Positions 1 to 9,595 are shown, counted from the first letter of the stretch. The stretch: DNA of 64,000 nucleotides from Treponema_C sp050320395 (GCF_050320395.1 NZ_CP144459.1:248001-312000), one strand, 5' to 3'. A program made the numbers and translations. The notes: a model not told the origin generated them from the sequence alone.

Positions 1-1039
1 GCTGCCGGTCGATTCCCAAAAGACCGAAACGATTCCTATTCTCAAAGCGGAAAACAAGGCTTCCAGAACTCTTGCCGAACTTAAAGGTATTGCAAAGGTA
101 ATTCCGAATCAGTCTATTCTTATTAATGCCGTTGTACTTCAGGAGTCTCAAGACAGCTCGGAAATTGAAAATATCATCACTACAAAAGATGATCTTTATA
201 AAGCTCTTTCCGAAACCGTAAAAAAAACGGATTCCGCTACAAAAGAGGTTATGTTTTACAGAGAAGCCTTATACGCAGGTTTTACCGAACTAAAAAAACA
301 TGATTTTATTTCTATAAATGATATTGTGAATATTCAAAAAGTGCTTGTCCGAAATGATGCGGGAATCAGAACGTTACCCGGAACGAAGCTTGTAAATGAC
401 CGTACAAATGAACTTGTGTATACTCCGCCGCAGACAAAAAAAGAAATTGACGGCCTTTTAAAAAACTTTACCGAGTATTTAAACAATGATGATGATACGC
501 TGACAAAACTTGCAGTTCTTCATTATCAGTTTGAAAGCATTCATCCTTTTTATGACGGGAACGGAAGAACCGGAAGGATTATAAACATCCTCTATTTGAT
601 TTTAAAACAACATCTTGATATTCCGATTCTGTATTTAAGTTCATATATTATCAGGCACAAAGACCTGTATTACGAACTTTTGCAAAAAGTCCGTACGGAA
701 GAAGCCTGGGAAGGCTGGATTATTTTTATTCTTAAAGGAATAGAAGAAACCGCTGCAGAAACGATTCGGAAAGTAAAAGCCATAAAGGAACTTTTAGATA
801 ATACAATCGAAAAAGTAAAATCGGAAGCTCCGAAAATTTATTCAAAAGAGCTGGTAGAAACTCTTTTTGAAAATCCGTATTGCAGGATTGAGTTTATTGT
901 AAAAGCTCTGGGCGTAGAGCGAAAAGCGGCCTCCCGTTACCTGCACCGGCTGGAAGATATCGGTATTCTTAGATGCATTAAGGTCGGAAAAGATAATCTC
1001 TTTATAAATACCGGCTTGATGGATTTATTGAAAAATTAG
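1..1039 (+). CDS. Fic-domain protein (5' end outside window)
   Basis: Fic enzymes transfer AMP or a related group from a nucleotide onto a hydroxyl of a target protein. The frame is open from base 2, so the N-terminus lies left of the window and the Met at 251 is internal. In order one sees S-S-E-I-E-N (nt 155-172), which fits the [S/T]xxxE[G/N] inhibitory helix of class II Fic proteins, then the intact catalytic motif HPFYDGNGRTGR (542-577), then a C-terminal winged-helix-like segment (about 845-1030). This is the common Fic plus winged-helix architecture, usually self-inhibited and chromosomal. The target is unknown. No antitoxin gene is visible downstream; the next gene is on the opposite strand. 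Confidence 0.9.
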   Translation, partial: LPVDSQKTETIPILKAENKASRTLAELKGIAKVIPNQSILINAVVLQESQDSSEIENIITTKDDLYKALSETVKKTDSATKEVMFYREALYAGFTELKKHDFISINDIVNIQKVLVRNDAGIRTLPGTKLVNDRTNELVYTPPQTKKEIDGLLKNFTEYLNNDDDTLTKLAVLHYQFESIHPFYDGNGRTGRIINILYLILKQHLDIPILYLSSYIIRHKDLYYELLQKVRTEEAWEGWIIFILKGIEETAAETIRKVKAIKELLDNTIEKVKSEAPKIYSKELVETLFENPYCRIEFIVKALGVERKAASRYLHRLEDIGILRCIKVGKDNLFINTGLMDLLKN

Positions 1040-1107
1040 AAGATGGGGAATATAGCAAGAAAAAAACGGAAAAATAGGAGTTTTGTCTGTTAATCCCTTT
1101 GCCGTAC

Positions 1108-1698
1108 TTACAGAATGCCGCGTCGGTAGTCCAAAACAAAAGAAACGGCAAGAACCGCCGCAAGAAATGCGTAACTGAACAGGTTGGCGATGAAAACGGT
1201 GCGGCTAAAGCGTTTTTTGTCTGCAATCTCTTTTTTTAATATAAGCCTTTCGACCCGAGTTTCTATAAGCCATGAAGCAAAGAAAAACGCTATAAGCAAA
1301 AACAGTGCAGCAACCGGAACCCGCCAATATAAATCATCATAGGGCAAAAGCCACGGTGCCTGATATGTAACCGAAAGAATGCTTTCCGTTATATTGCCGA
1401 CACCGCCTACAAACCCGTTGCCGCCTGTGGAAATTTGGAAAAGGACGAGAATCGTCCATGTGGCGGGAATTCCGAAAATCGTGGAACACAGGTTTCCCGC
1501 AACAACAGCCCAAGCCGTTTTCTTTTTATTCATTTTTAAGATTTTTGTAAGTACGGCAATTTCTATCAAAATTATGGGAATAAAAGACAGTACCGTTTTG
1601 GGAAAAATCACCGCTATCATCGGTACTCCCGCATTTGCATATATGTTGAAATATAGAAATAGAAGAAAAAATAATACAATCGGTTTTCTTTTATTCAT
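1108..1698 (-). CDS. Hypothetical integral membrane protein, 196 aa
   Basis: I do not recognise the family. The protein is very hydrophobic, with a signal-like first segment (residues 5-22) and further likely membrane spans near 28-50, 62-88, 125-148 and 168-190. A short basic loop (LKMNKKK) follows the second span and a charged RVERLILKKEIADKKR stretch precedes the last. The start is backed by an AGGAAG-type ribosome site just upstream on the minus strand (about 1705-1712). It lies between the Fic gene and htpG and appears monocistronic. It could be a small inner-membrane permease or sensor subunit, but nothing in the sequence decides this. Confidence 0.6.
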   Translation of the reverse strand: MNKRKPIVLFFLLFLYFNIYANAGVPMIAVIFPKTVLSFIPIILIEIAVLTKILKMNKKKTAWAVVAGNLCSTIFGIPATWTILVLFQISTGGNGFVGGVGNITESILSVTYQAPWLLPYDDLYWRVPVAALFLLIAFFFASWLIETRVERLILKKEIADKKRFSRTVFIANLFSYAFLAAVLAVSFVLDYRRGIL

Positions 1699-1744
1699 AT
1701 TAATTCTTCTTCCTTAATCGTCAAAGATTTATTCGTGCGGAGGG

Positions 1745-1786
1745 TTTAATACCCCGACGCTCTGCGTCGTAACAAAGGGTATTAAA
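1745..1786. repeat. Compound inverted repeat (hairpin within hairpin)
   Basis: An outer stem TTTAATACCC (1745-1754) pairs with GGGTATTAAA (1777-1786). Inside it sits a second hairpin, CGACGC-tct-GCGTCG (1755-1769). It shares the CCCCGA(C/T)GCTCTGCGTCG core with the next repeat. Confidence 0.6.
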
Positions 1787-1810
1787 GCCGACTGCAACCA
1801 CCTTATGAGA

Positions 1811-1845
1811 ACAACATACCCCGATGCTCTGCGTCGGGGTTGTTG
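1811..1845. repeat. Inverted repeat, second copy of the CCCCGAYGCTCTGCGTCG core
   Basis: ACAAC-at-ACCCCGA (1811-1824) pairs with TCGGGGT-t-GTTG (about 1834-1845) around a loop that repeats the previous element's core with one base change. It lies between two minus-strand genes, so it may end transcripts in either direction or be a small dispersed repeat. Confidence 0.5.
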
Positions 1846-1872
1846 ATTATCGATGAGCCGCAAACCGTTTGT

Positions 1873-1906
1873 AAGCCGCCGAAAAACGGATGCTCTTCGG
1901 CAGCTT
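1873..1906 (-). terminator. Probable htpG terminator hairpin
   Basis: On the minus strand AAGCTGCCGAA and TTCGGCGGCTT form an 11-bp stem with one mismatch-type pair, starting a few bases after the htpG stop. The T-tract after it is weak. Confidence 0.5.
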
Positions 1907-1911
1907 CATTG

Positions 1912-3879
1912 TTACGCGCGGGTTAAAAGGCGGTTCAGCTTTTTAACGAAGTCGGCGGGGTCTTTTAATTCCGCACCGCTTACCAAAAGCGCTTGATCCA
2001 AAAGCACGGCCGATACGTCGCCGATGTGCTGTTCGTCCTCGCAGTCTTTTAAAGAAGCGACAAGGGGGTGGTCGCCGTTGATTTCCAAAATCGGCTTTAC
2101 CTCTCCCATACCGGATTGTCCCATCGCCCTCATCATGCGTTCAAGCTGGAGCGAAGGATCGTTTTCGTCTACAACGATACAGCTCGGAGAATCGGACAAC
2201 CTCTTGGAAAGGTGTACGTCTTTTACGCGCTCGCCGAGGGCTTTTTTGATTTTTTCGGTCAGCGGTTTAAATTCTTTTTCCTTTTTTTCCGCCTCTTTTT
2301 TATCCACGCCGAGCTCTTCATCGCTTCCGGCACGGTTGACCGCTTTTAAGTCAAAGTCCTTGTATTTTCCCAAGGCGGGGAATACGATATCGTCGATTTC
2401 GTCGGCCATAATGAGGACTTCAAAGCCCTTTGCCCGGTAGGCTTCCAAAAGCGGCGAATTGCGCAGGTTTTGCTCGTCGTTTCCGGTGATATAGTAGATT
2501 GCTTTTTGGCCTTCTTTCATGCGCTGTACGTAGTCGGCAAAGCTTGTCCACTTGTTTTCGCCCGTTCCTTCTTCGGCCGTACTTTTAAAACGGATAATTT
2601 CGCATAAATCGTCTTTATTTGCAAAGTCGGAGTATAAACCCTCTTTAAGCGGGCGGTTAAACTGCGACACAAAGGTATTCCATTTTTTTGCTTCGTCGCT
2701 ATCCTCTTTTGCTTTTTTTGCCGCCTCCGCCGTTTTTTTGAATTCGCTTAAAAGTTTTTTAACCGAAGCGGTTTTTATCGACGTTAAAATGCGGTTTTGC
2801 TGTAAAATTTCTCGGCTTACGTTCAGCGGTAAATCTTCCGAATCGATAATACCGCGAACAAAACGCAGGTAGGGCGGAAGCAGTTCTTTTTCGTCGTCGG
2901 TGATAAAAACGCGCTTTACGTACAGCTTAACGCCGCTTTTATAATCCGCCTGATACATATCGAAGGGGGCGCGTTCGGGAACGTAAAAGAGGGTTGTGTA
3001 TTCCTGCGTTCCTTCGGCATGGGTGTGAACACAAAGAAGCGGATCGGACGAATCGTGCGAAACGGTTTTGTAAAAATCGTCGTAATCGGCTTTTTTCAAT
3101 TCGCTTTTCGGCCGCTTCCACAAAGCGCTCGCGCTGTTTATTTGCTCGGTTTTATTTTCGCTTCCGGTTTCTTTACCCTTATCGTCGTATTTTTTTTGCA
3201 CATAATGAAGGTAAATGGGGAAGGCGATGTGATCCGAATAGCGTTTTACCAAATCTTCAACCTTCCAGCGGCTTGCGTACTCTCCGCTTTCATCGTTGAG
3301 CTTCATAATGACGACCGTCCCGTGCGCTTCTTCTTTGTCGAAGCCGTAACGCTTTACTTCATCGTTTGAAGCATCCGGTGTTTCCAAGTCGTAGGATTCG
3401 GTGCCCGCACTCGACCAGCGGTACAGGGGGTTGACTTTTCCGTCGGCGGTTTTTCCCGCTTTGCGCGTAATGACATCGATGTGCGAAGATGCCATAAAGG
3501 CCGAATAAAAGCCCACGCCGAATTGTCCGATAAGGGCCGAGTCCTTTTGCGCATCTTTTTCAAGCTGCTCCAAAAAGGCTTTGGTGCCGGAGCGTGCAAT
3601 CGTTCCCAAATTCGCATTTAAATCGGCTTCGTCCATACCGATTCCGCTGTCCTGAACGCTCAGCGTTTTTTTCTCTTCGTCAAAATATATGTCGATGCGC
3701 GGCTCGAAGCGCACATCCTTGTATTCGTCTTTGGAAACCGTTAGATATTTGAGTTTATCCAAGGCATCCGAAGCGTTTGATACGATTTCGCGCAAAAAAA
3801 TGTCTTTGTTCGAGTACAGCGAATGAATAATAAGTTTAAGAAGCTGATTTACTTCCGTTTGAAATTGATGGGTTGCCAC
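1912..3879 (-). CDS. htpG: Molecular chaperone HtpG (bacterial Hsp90), 655 aa
   Basis: ATP-dependent cytosolic chaperone that acts as a homodimer in late folding of client proteins. The N-terminal GHKL ATPase is complete: E31/N35 in LREIVSNASDAL, DSGIGM at 77-82 and GQFGVGF at 119-125. The middle domain carries the usual SREILQQNRIL segment with the catalytic Arg, and the C-terminal dimerisation domain is present. The length is normal for the family. The start is GTG (complement of 3877-3879), preceded by an AAGGAGTG ribosome site. It is monocistronic, followed by a hairpin at 1873-1906. Confidence 0.97.
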   Translation of the reverse strand: MATHQFQTEVNQLLKLIIHSLYSNKDIFLREIVSNASDALDKLKYLTVSKDEYKDVRFEPRIDIYFDEEKKTLSVQDSGIGMDEADLNANLGTIARSGTKAFLEQLEKDAQKDSALIGQFGVGFYSAFMASSHIDVITRKAGKTADGKVNPLYRWSSAGTESYDLETPDASNDEVKRYGFDKEEAHGTVVIMKLNDESGEYASRWKVEDLVKRYSDHIAFPIYLHYVQKKYDDKGKETGSENKTEQINSASALWKRPKSELKKADYDDFYKTVSHDSSDPLLCVHTHAEGTQEYTTLFYVPERAPFDMYQADYKSGVKLYVKRVFITDDEKELLPPYLRFVRGIIDSEDLPLNVSREILQQNRILTSIKTASVKKLLSEFKKTAEAAKKAKEDSDEAKKWNTFVSQFNRPLKEGLYSDFANKDDLCEIIRFKSTAEEGTGENKWTSFADYVQRMKEGQKAIYYITGNDEQNLRNSPLLEAYRAKGFEVLIMADEIDDIVFPALGKYKDFDLKAVNRAGSDEELGVDKKEAEKKEKEFKPLTEKIKKALGERVKDVHLSKRLSDSPSCIVVDENDPSLQLERMMRAMGQSGMGEVKPILEINGDHPLVASLKDCEDEQHIGDVSAVLLDQALLVSGAELKDPADFVKKLNRLLTRA

Positions 3880-4001
3880 AACAGCACTCCTTATAAAAAT
3901 AATATGGAATGTTTTAAATATACTAAAAAAGAGATATTTTCGGCAAATTTCACACCGTTTTTTCCAAAATCGAACAGCGACGGTACGGGCGGGCGCGTTC
4001 C

Positions 4002-4868
4002 TTATTTTTCACGGAATTGCAAGCGGTATTCGGAAGGCGTAAGATTGATAAAATCTTTAAATAAGCGCGAAAAATAGTTGCTGTCGTTATATCCTACATC
4101 GAGGGCTATTTGTGTAATTGATTTATTGCTTTGAACCAACTCATTGATAGCCGAAAACATACGCAGCCGCTTTTGGTAAGCAGCCGGACTGTAACCGGTG
4201 ATTCTCTTACATGTGCGCAAAATGCTGCTTGCCGACATACCGCTTATTTCAATAAGCTCGGAAGAATCGATGTTTTTATGAAAATTCTTTTCTATATAGT
4301 CTATAAGCCTTATCGAAGCATTATCCGACGGACAGTCCGAGTAATATTTGTTTTCATAAATTCTGACCAGTAAAACTACAAGCTGTAAAAAAAAAGTGAT
4401 TGCCTGAGTTATATAACCGCTGTATTGTCCCCGTATTTCCTGCTGCATGGATTCGATTAAGGCACGGACTTCAAAAGATTGCGTTTTGGAAAGGCTGAAA
4501 TGAACGGGCGGCGTTTTTTCGGCTTTTTTTGCGGTAATTTGTTCAAACAAGGTGTTATAGGCGGGTATGAGGTTTAAGTGAAAAATATCCTGTGTTAAAA
4601 AACTCGGGCGTATCAATATATTCATTAAAACCAAATTATCGATTTTTTTAAAGCCGTGGTACTGTCCCGGCTTAATACTTAAAACGTCTCCGCCCTTGAT
4701 TTCATAATTGCCGTATTTTGTCAGATGAACAGCCGTTCCGCTGTATATGTATACAAGTTCATGAAAATCATGAGAATGGATAGGGAAGGGAGCTTGATTG
4801 TTTCTGAATTCAAAGTGGAAAGGAATTGTTCTTTCTTCCCAATATTTTTGTGCGAAGAGTTGGTACAT
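4002..4868 (-). CDS. AraC-family regulator, probable rhamnose regulator
   Basis: This 288-residue protein has an N-terminal cupin-like sensor (about residues 15-95, with HSHDFHELVYIYSG and GGDVLSIKPGQYH) and a C-terminal double helix-turn-helix (about 190-288, ending in the typical VGYNDSNYFSRLFKDFINLTPSEYR signature). It is transcribed divergently from rhaA with a 158-bp shared regulatory region. The inferred role is a sugar-responsive activator of the rhamnose genes, like RhaR/RhaS, although the inducer cannot be read from sequence. The Met start has an AGAGGT ribosome site 5 bases upstream. Confidence 0.85.
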   Translation of the reverse strand: MYQLFAQKYWEERTIPFHFEFRNNQAPFPIHSHDFHELVYIYSGTAVHLTKYGNYEIKGGDVLSIKPGQYHGFKKIDNLVLMNILIRPSFLTQDIFHLNLIPAYNTLFEQITAKKAEKTPPVHFSLSKTQSFEVRALIESMQQEIRGQYSGYITQAITFFLQLVVLLVRIYENKYYSDCPSDNASIRLIDYIEKNFHKNIDSSELIEISGMSASSILRTCKRITGYSPAAYQKRLRMFSAINELVQSNKSITQIALDVGYNDSNYFSRLFKDFINLTPSEYRLQFREK

Positions 4869-5026
4869 GGCATACCTCTGACGAAATTGTGCTAATTTTT
4901 GACTTTTTTGTCAAGGTGTAAAACAAACTTAGTGATAGTATTTTACTACTGCGAAAAGTAAAAAAAACGGTTTATTGCGGCTGATTTATCTTATGTGATT
5001 GATCCCGATTAAAACAAGAGGTACGT
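4869..5026. promoter_or_regulatory. Divergent regulatory region araC/rhaA
   Basis: AT-rich spacer between the divergent regulator and rhaA. It holds TTGAC-tttttt-GTCAA (4899-4914) and a perfect 13-base palindrome TAGTATTTTACTA (4936-4948), both candidate binding sites for the AraC protein. I could not fix a convincing -35/-10 pair. rhaA has AGAGGT 7 bases before its ATG. Confidence 0.45.
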
Positions 5027-6280
5027 ATGAGCACTGTGTATGAACAAATACAAGAAAAGTATGCCGAATACGGTATAGATACCGAGGCTGTAATTCGAAC
5101 GGTTGATAAGATTCCCGTATCGGTGCATTGTTGGCAGGGAGACGACGTCGGCGGATTTGAAAAAGCCGGCAGCAGTTTAAGCGGCGGGGGGATTCAGGTA
5201 ACCGGCAGTTATCCCGGAAAGGCCCGTTCGATAGCGGAATTGCGTCAGGATATTGAAAAGGCGGTTTCCTTAACCCCCGGAACTCATCGAATAAGTCTTC
5301 ATGCAAATTATGCCGACTTTGAAAATACAAAACCCGTTGACAGGGATGCTTTGGAGCCGTCCGCCTTCCAAAGCTGGTTGGATTGGGCACGGTCCTGCGG
5401 CTTTCATCTCGATTTTAATGCGACTTTTTTTTCCCATCCCAAAGCTCAAGGCCTAACCCTCTGTTCAAAAGACCGCGGTATACGGGATTTTTGGATTGAG
5501 CACGGAAAACGATGCCGTACAATCGGCGCTTTTTTCGGCGAAAAGCAAAAAAGTCCCTGTATTCATAATGTGTGGATTGCCGACGGGATGAAAGATATTC
5601 CCGCCGACAGAAAGGTGTACCGCGAAATTCTGTGTGAATCCCTCGATGCTTTGTTTTCTGAAAACATATCCGAAGCATATCTTAAAGATTCTATAGAATC
5701 AAAGCTTTTCGGCATAGGTTCTGAAGCCTATGTTGCCGGTTCTCATGAATTTTATTTAGGATATGCGCTTACAAGGAACAAACTGCTGACTCTTGATATG
5801 GGGCATTTTCATCCGACCGAAAATGTTGCCGATAAAATCTCTTCGGTTATGCTCTTTGTGAAAGAGATTTTGCTGCACCTCTCCCGTCCTATGCGCTGGG
5901 ATTCGGATCATGTTATTATTTTGAACGACGATCTGCGTTTGATGTGTGAAGAAATTGTAAAAAGCCGTAAACTTGAAAATATTCATATAGGTCTTGATTT
6001 TTTTGACGGTTCAATCAACCGTATCGGAGCCTGGGCTCTCGGCTGCCGTTCTGCGCGCAAAGCTCTCTTGTGCGCACTGCTTTTACCCCACGAAAAAATT
6101 GCCGCCTATGAGGACGAGGGCGACTTTTTTGCCAGACTTGCCTTGCTTGAGAACGTAAAATCAATGCCTGCAGGAATTGTGTGGGATGAATATTGCCGCC
6201 GCAGCAATATTGCACCGGACAGCAAGCTTATTGATGAGATACATACCTATGAGTATAACGTAACATCGAAACGCGGATAA
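5027..6280 (+). CDS. rhaA: L-rhamnose isomerase, 417 aa
   Basis: Cytosolic aldose-ketose isomerase converting L-rhamnose to L-rhamnulose. The full-length protein shows the family segments SVHCWQGDDVGGFE, HANYADF, LDFNATFFSHPKA, GSEAYVAGSHEFYLGYA, DMGHFHPTENVADKISS and RWDSDHVIILND, whose acidic and His residues ligate the divalent metal. The length matches the family (about 417-420). It is the first gene of the apparent rhamnose operon, with the aldolase following 14 bp later. Control by the divergent AraC protein is inferred from position. Confidence 0.96.
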   Translation: MSTVYEQIQEKYAEYGIDTEAVIRTVDKIPVSVHCWQGDDVGGFEKAGSSLSGGGIQVTGSYPGKARSIAELRQDIEKAVSLTPGTHRISLHANYADFENTKPVDRDALEPSAFQSWLDWARSCGFHLDFNATFFSHPKAQGLTLCSKDRGIRDFWIEHGKRCRTIGAFFGEKQKSPCIHNVWIADGMKDIPADRKVYREILCESLDALFSENISEAYLKDSIESKLFGIGSEAYVAGSHEFYLGYALTRNKLLTLDMGHFHPTENVADKISSVMLFVKEILLHLSRPMRWDSDHVIILNDDLRLMCEEIVKSRKLENIHIGLDFFDGSINRIGAWALGCRSARKALLCALLLPHEKIAAYEDEGDFFARLALLENVKSMPAGIVWDEYCRRSNIAPDSKLIDEIHTYEYNVTSKRG

Positions 6281-6294
6281 ATAAAGAGGAAAAT

Positions 6295-7083
6295 ATGGTT
6301 GTAAAGGTTGAATCACATGAGAATATCTTGGAGCGCCTTGTCGATTTATCGCTGAATTTGGGCAAGCCCGAGCGTACTTTGGCTATCATAGGCGAAGGCA
6401 ATACCTCGGCCTTATTGCCGGACGATTCGTATTATCTGAAAGCCAGCGGATGCGAATTGGGTTCTATAACCTCCGAAGGTTTTGTTCGTCTTGACCGTAA
6501 AAAGGTGTCGGCTTTGTTGGAGCGAAAAAACGTTTCCGAAGACGAATTGAAAAGATTGTTTAATGACGCAAAAATCGACAGCGCGGATACAAAGCGTCCT
6601 TCCGTTGAAGCTCTTATGCACGCCTTGTGCCTCGGTTATGAAGGCGTCAAATTCGTGGCGCATACGCATCCCTGCTATATCAACAGTCTTGCCTGCTCAA
6701 AATCTTTTCCGCAGAGTTTGCAGGGCCGTATGTATCCCGATGAAATAGTTTTACTTGGCGAAGACTCGGTTTTTATTCCGTATACCGATCCGGGAATCCC
6801 GCTTGCGTGTGAAATAAAAAAACGGATAGATGAATATATTGAAGCATACGGTGCCGTGCCTAAATCCATGTATTTGCAAAACCACGGCTTTGTTGCCTTG
6901 GCTTCTTCCGCTGTCGAAGCCGAAAATATCACGCTTACCGCTGAAAAAGCCGCCCGCATACGGCTCGGCGCCTTATCTGCAGGCGGAATCAATTTACTCG
7001 ATAAGGAAACGGTTCGGCATATTATAAATCGTCCCGATGAAAAGTACCGCCGTGCTTTATTTGCGGAAAAAGGAGAAAAATAA
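6295..7083 (+). CDS. Class II aldolase, probable rhamnulose-1-phosphate aldolase
   Basis: Zinc aldolase of the class II/adducin family. Zinc ligands are visible as HTHP (VKFVAHTHPCYIN) and a downstream His in LQNHGFVAL; the catalytic Glu is likely that of KRPSVEALMH. At 262 residues it is close to the aldolase part of bifunctional RhaE/RhaD-type enzymes, but no dehydrogenase domain is attached. Its place directly after rhaA argues for cleaving L-rhamnulose 1-phosphate to DHAP and L-lactaldehyde. Other class II substrates such as fuculose phosphate cannot be excluded. The ribosome site is AGAGG shortly before the ATG. Confidence 0.82.
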   Translation: MVVKVESHENILERLVDLSLNLGKPERTLAIIGEGNTSALLPDDSYYLKASGCELGSITSEGFVRLDRKKVSALLERKNVSEDELKRLFNDAKIDSADTKRPSVEALMHALCLGYEGVKFVAHTHPCYINSLACSKSFPQSLQGRMYPDEIVLLGEDSVFIPYTDPGIPLACEIKKRIDEYIEAYGAVPKSMYLQNHGFVALASSAVEAENITLTAEKAARIRLGALSAGGINLLDKETVRHIINRPDEKYRRALFAEKGEK

Positions 7084-7084
7084 G

Positions 7085-8608
7085 GTGAGTAATCCTGTTG
7101 TTCTTGAACTGAAAAATATAACAAAGGTGTTTCCGGGCGTAAAAGCGCTTGATAATGTAAGCTTTGAATTGCGCTCCGGAGAGGTTCATGCCCTGATGGG
7201 AGAAAACGGTGCGGGAAAATCCACCCTTATAAAAGTTGTAACCGGTGTGTATCAATGCGATGAGGGAGAAATCTTTATCGATTCAAAGCCTGTTGTCATT
7301 AAAACTCCGGTAGAGGCTCAAAAACTGGGTATAGCCGTAATCTATCAAACCGTAACCGCATTTCCGGACCTGAGTGTAACCGAAAACATCTTTATGGGGC
7401 AGGAGATTAAAAACAAAGCGGGTTTTTATAATTGGAAAGAAATGCATAAACAGGCAAAGGCTTTGCTTGACCAATTGAGTGCCGATATAGACGTTGAAGA
7501 AAGAATGGGTACCCTATCCGTTGCCAAACAGCAATTGGTCGAAATTGCAAAAGCCTTGTCGAAAAAAGCCCGTATTTTGATAATGGATGAACCCACCGCT
7601 TCTCTGACCCAGCATGAATGTCAGGATTTGTACGGAATTGTGGAAAAACTCAGAGATTCCGGCGTATCGATTATTTTTATAACGCATAAATTCGAAGATA
7701 TGTACCGCCTTGCATCCCGTGTAACGGTGTTTCGCGATTCCTGTTATATAGGAACGTGGATGGTCGACGAAATATCAAACGCGAAACTTATTGAAGCTAT
7801 GGTCGGAAGAAAGCTTGAACAAATGTATCCGCCCAAAACGAGTACCATAGGCGATGTTGTCTTTGAGGTGGAGAACTTAAGTTTAGCCGGCTATTTTAAA
7901 GATGTCTCTTTTAGTGTCCGCCGCGGAGAAATTGTCGCTCTTACGGGCTTAATAGGGGCGGGCAGAACCGAGGTTGTACAAGCTGTCTACGGTGTATTGC
8001 AGCCCGACAGCGGCAGTATAAAGCTGAACGGGAAAAAAATCGTATCAAAGAACCCGAAAGAAGCTTTGCTCAGCGGTATAGGATTGCTGCCCGAAGACCG
8101 GCACTTGCAGGGACTTGTTTTGGAATTGCCGATTTATCAAAATATCACCTTATCGAATCTGTTGGAGTATCGAAAGATGGGCTTATTTCTTGATAAATCG
8201 CAGGAGCGTCGGGACTCCGAAGTGTTGTGCAAAAAAATAGCCGTAAAGGCAAGCAGTGTCGAAACCGCTCCTTCCTGTTTATCCGGCGGAAATCAGCAAA
8301 AAGTTGCTCTTGCAAAATTATTACGGTCAAAGCTGAAGGTTTTAATCGTCGACGAACCGACAAAGGGAATAGATGTCGGTGCAAAATATTCAATATACAC
8401 AATCTTAAATGAGTTGGCAGCTTCAGGATACGCAATCATTATGATTTCTTCCGAAATGCCGGAGGTTCTCGGTATGGCGGACAAAATTGTCGTTATGAAA
8501 GGCGGCCGCGTTACCGCAACTTTCAATCAGGGTGAGGCGAATCAGGAAAAAATACTGCACGCAGCTCTTACATCCGCTCACGGGAAAAAAGCGCAGGAGG
8601 CTGTATGA
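7085..8608 (+). CDS. Sugar ABC importer ATP-binding protein (RbsA/RhaT-like)
   Basis: Energises uptake of a monosaccharide, presumably rhamnose. There are two fused ATPase domains. The first has Walker A GENGAGKST and Walker B ILIMDEPTASL. The second has a degenerate Walker A (GLIGAGRTE) with signature LSGGNQQKV and Walker B LIVDEPTKGID, the usual asymmetry of the ribose-type CUT2 family. I chose the GTG at 7085, two bases after the aldolase stop and 9 bases after AGGAG (7071-7075), over an upstream ATG inside the aldolase gene; this gives 507 residues. It overlaps the first permease by 4 bp. Confidence 0.92.
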   Translation: MSNPVVLELKNITKVFPGVKALDNVSFELRSGEVHALMGENGAGKSTLIKVVTGVYQCDEGEIFIDSKPVVIKTPVEAQKLGIAVIYQTVTAFPDLSVTENIFMGQEIKNKAGFYNWKEMHKQAKALLDQLSADIDVEERMGTLSVAKQQLVEIAKALSKKARILIMDEPTASLTQHECQDLYGIVEKLRDSGVSIIFITHKFEDMYRLASRVTVFRDSCYIGTWMVDEISNAKLIEAMVGRKLEQMYPPKTSTIGDVVFEVENLSLAGYFKDVSFSVRRGEIVALTGLIGAGRTEVVQAVYGVLQPDSGSIKLNGKKIVSKNPKEALLSGIGLLPEDRHLQGLVLELPIYQNITLSNLLEYRKMGLFLDKSQERRDSEVLCKKIAVKASSVETAPSCLSGGNQQKVALAKLLRSKLKVLIVDEPTKGIDVGAKYSIYTILNELAASGYAIIMISSEMPEVLGMADKIVVMKGGRVTATFNQGEANQEKILHAALTSAHGKKAQEAV

Positions 8609-9582
8609 AATTAAAAAAAATAATCGATAACCGGCAAATAGGCCTTTTGGGAGCGATAGGCGTATTGCTCATATTGGCTGTGTTTTTAACACCTTCTTTA
8701 TTTCAAGTCGGGACGATACACTTAACGATCAGAAATTATTCCGTTATAGGAATTCTCGTTCTCGGTATGATGGCGGTTATTTTAACCGGCGGGATAGATT
8801 TATCAATCGGTTCCGAATTGGCTCTTTCGGGCATGATAACGTCCTTAATTATGGTGAACCGTCCCGAGATTCCCGTTATTTGGCTTGTGCTGCTTGCCAT
8901 TACGATAGGGTTTTTGTGCGGTTTTGTAAACGGGTTTTTAGTGGGCGTTTTGCGTGTACAACCCATTGTTGCCACCTTGGCTACGATGAACATTTACCGC
9001 GGCCTTACCTATCTTGCATCGGGAGGAAAATGGGTTACCAGCTCTCAGTATACCGATGCATTTGCGAATCTTGCAGGGGCACAAATCGGGTTCTACTCGA
9101 TTATATGGTTTTTATTGATATTAGCGATATCGATGTCGATTTTTTTATCGCATACAAAATACGGCCGGCGCTTATATGCTATAGGCAGTAATGAAGCATC
9201 TTCGCGTGTTGCAGGTATAAAACCCGCCGGAATAAAAATACTGGCATATACGATAACCGGTGCGTTTGCGGGCCTTACAGGTATTCTGTATTCCGCAAAT
9301 TATAAGTCATTTGCTCCGAATATAGGCATTGGTATCGAAATGGACGTTATAGCGATTTGCGTGTTGGGAGGCGTGAGCATAACCGGCGGCCGCGGAAGTT
9401 TTAAATGCGTGGTAACCGCTTTTATTATGATGACCCTCGTCAGCGCCTTTTTAAGTATGCTCCCCGGAATGAGTTTGTGGACAAATGCACTGCAGGGCGC
9501 TATTGTGATTATAGCGGTTATTGTTAATATTTTAACACAGCAAATCGCCGAAAAGCATGTTTTGCGCAGCAGAACGATATAA
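8605..9582 (+). CDS. Sugar ABC importer permease 1 (RhaP/RbsC-like), 325 aa
   Basis: Multi-spanning inner-membrane permease of the CUT2 family, with about eight to ten hydrophobic helices. It has the conserved ILTGGIDLSIGSELALSG segment, the GRRLYAIGSNEASSRVAGI cytoplasmic EAA-like loop and ICVLGGVSITGGRGS near the C-terminus. It is coupled to the ATPase gene (4-bp overlap) and followed 13 bp later by a second permease. The two probably form a heterodimer for rhamnose uptake. Confidence 0.92.
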   Translation: MKLKKIIDNRQIGLLGAIGVLLILAVFLTPSLFQVGTIHLTIRNYSVIGILVLGMMAVILTGGIDLSIGSELALSGMITSLIMVNRPEIPVIWLVLLAITIGFLCGFVNGFLVGVLRVQPIVATLATMNIYRGLTYLASGGKWVTSSQYTDAFANLAGAQIGFYSIIWFLLILAISMSIFLSHTKYGRRLYAIGSNEASSRVAGIKPAGIKILAYTITGAFAGLTGILYSANYKSFAPNIGIGIEMDVIAICVLGGVSITGGRGSFKCVVTAFIMMTLVSAFLSMLPGMSLWTNALQGAIVIIAVIVNILTQQIAEKHVLRSRTI

Positions 9583-9595
9583 TGAAGGAAATAAA

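Noticed and set aside
2024..3369. Several plus-strand open frames across htpG
   Set aside because: These are low-complexity Ser/Phe-rich shadows of the conserved htpG gene on the other strand.
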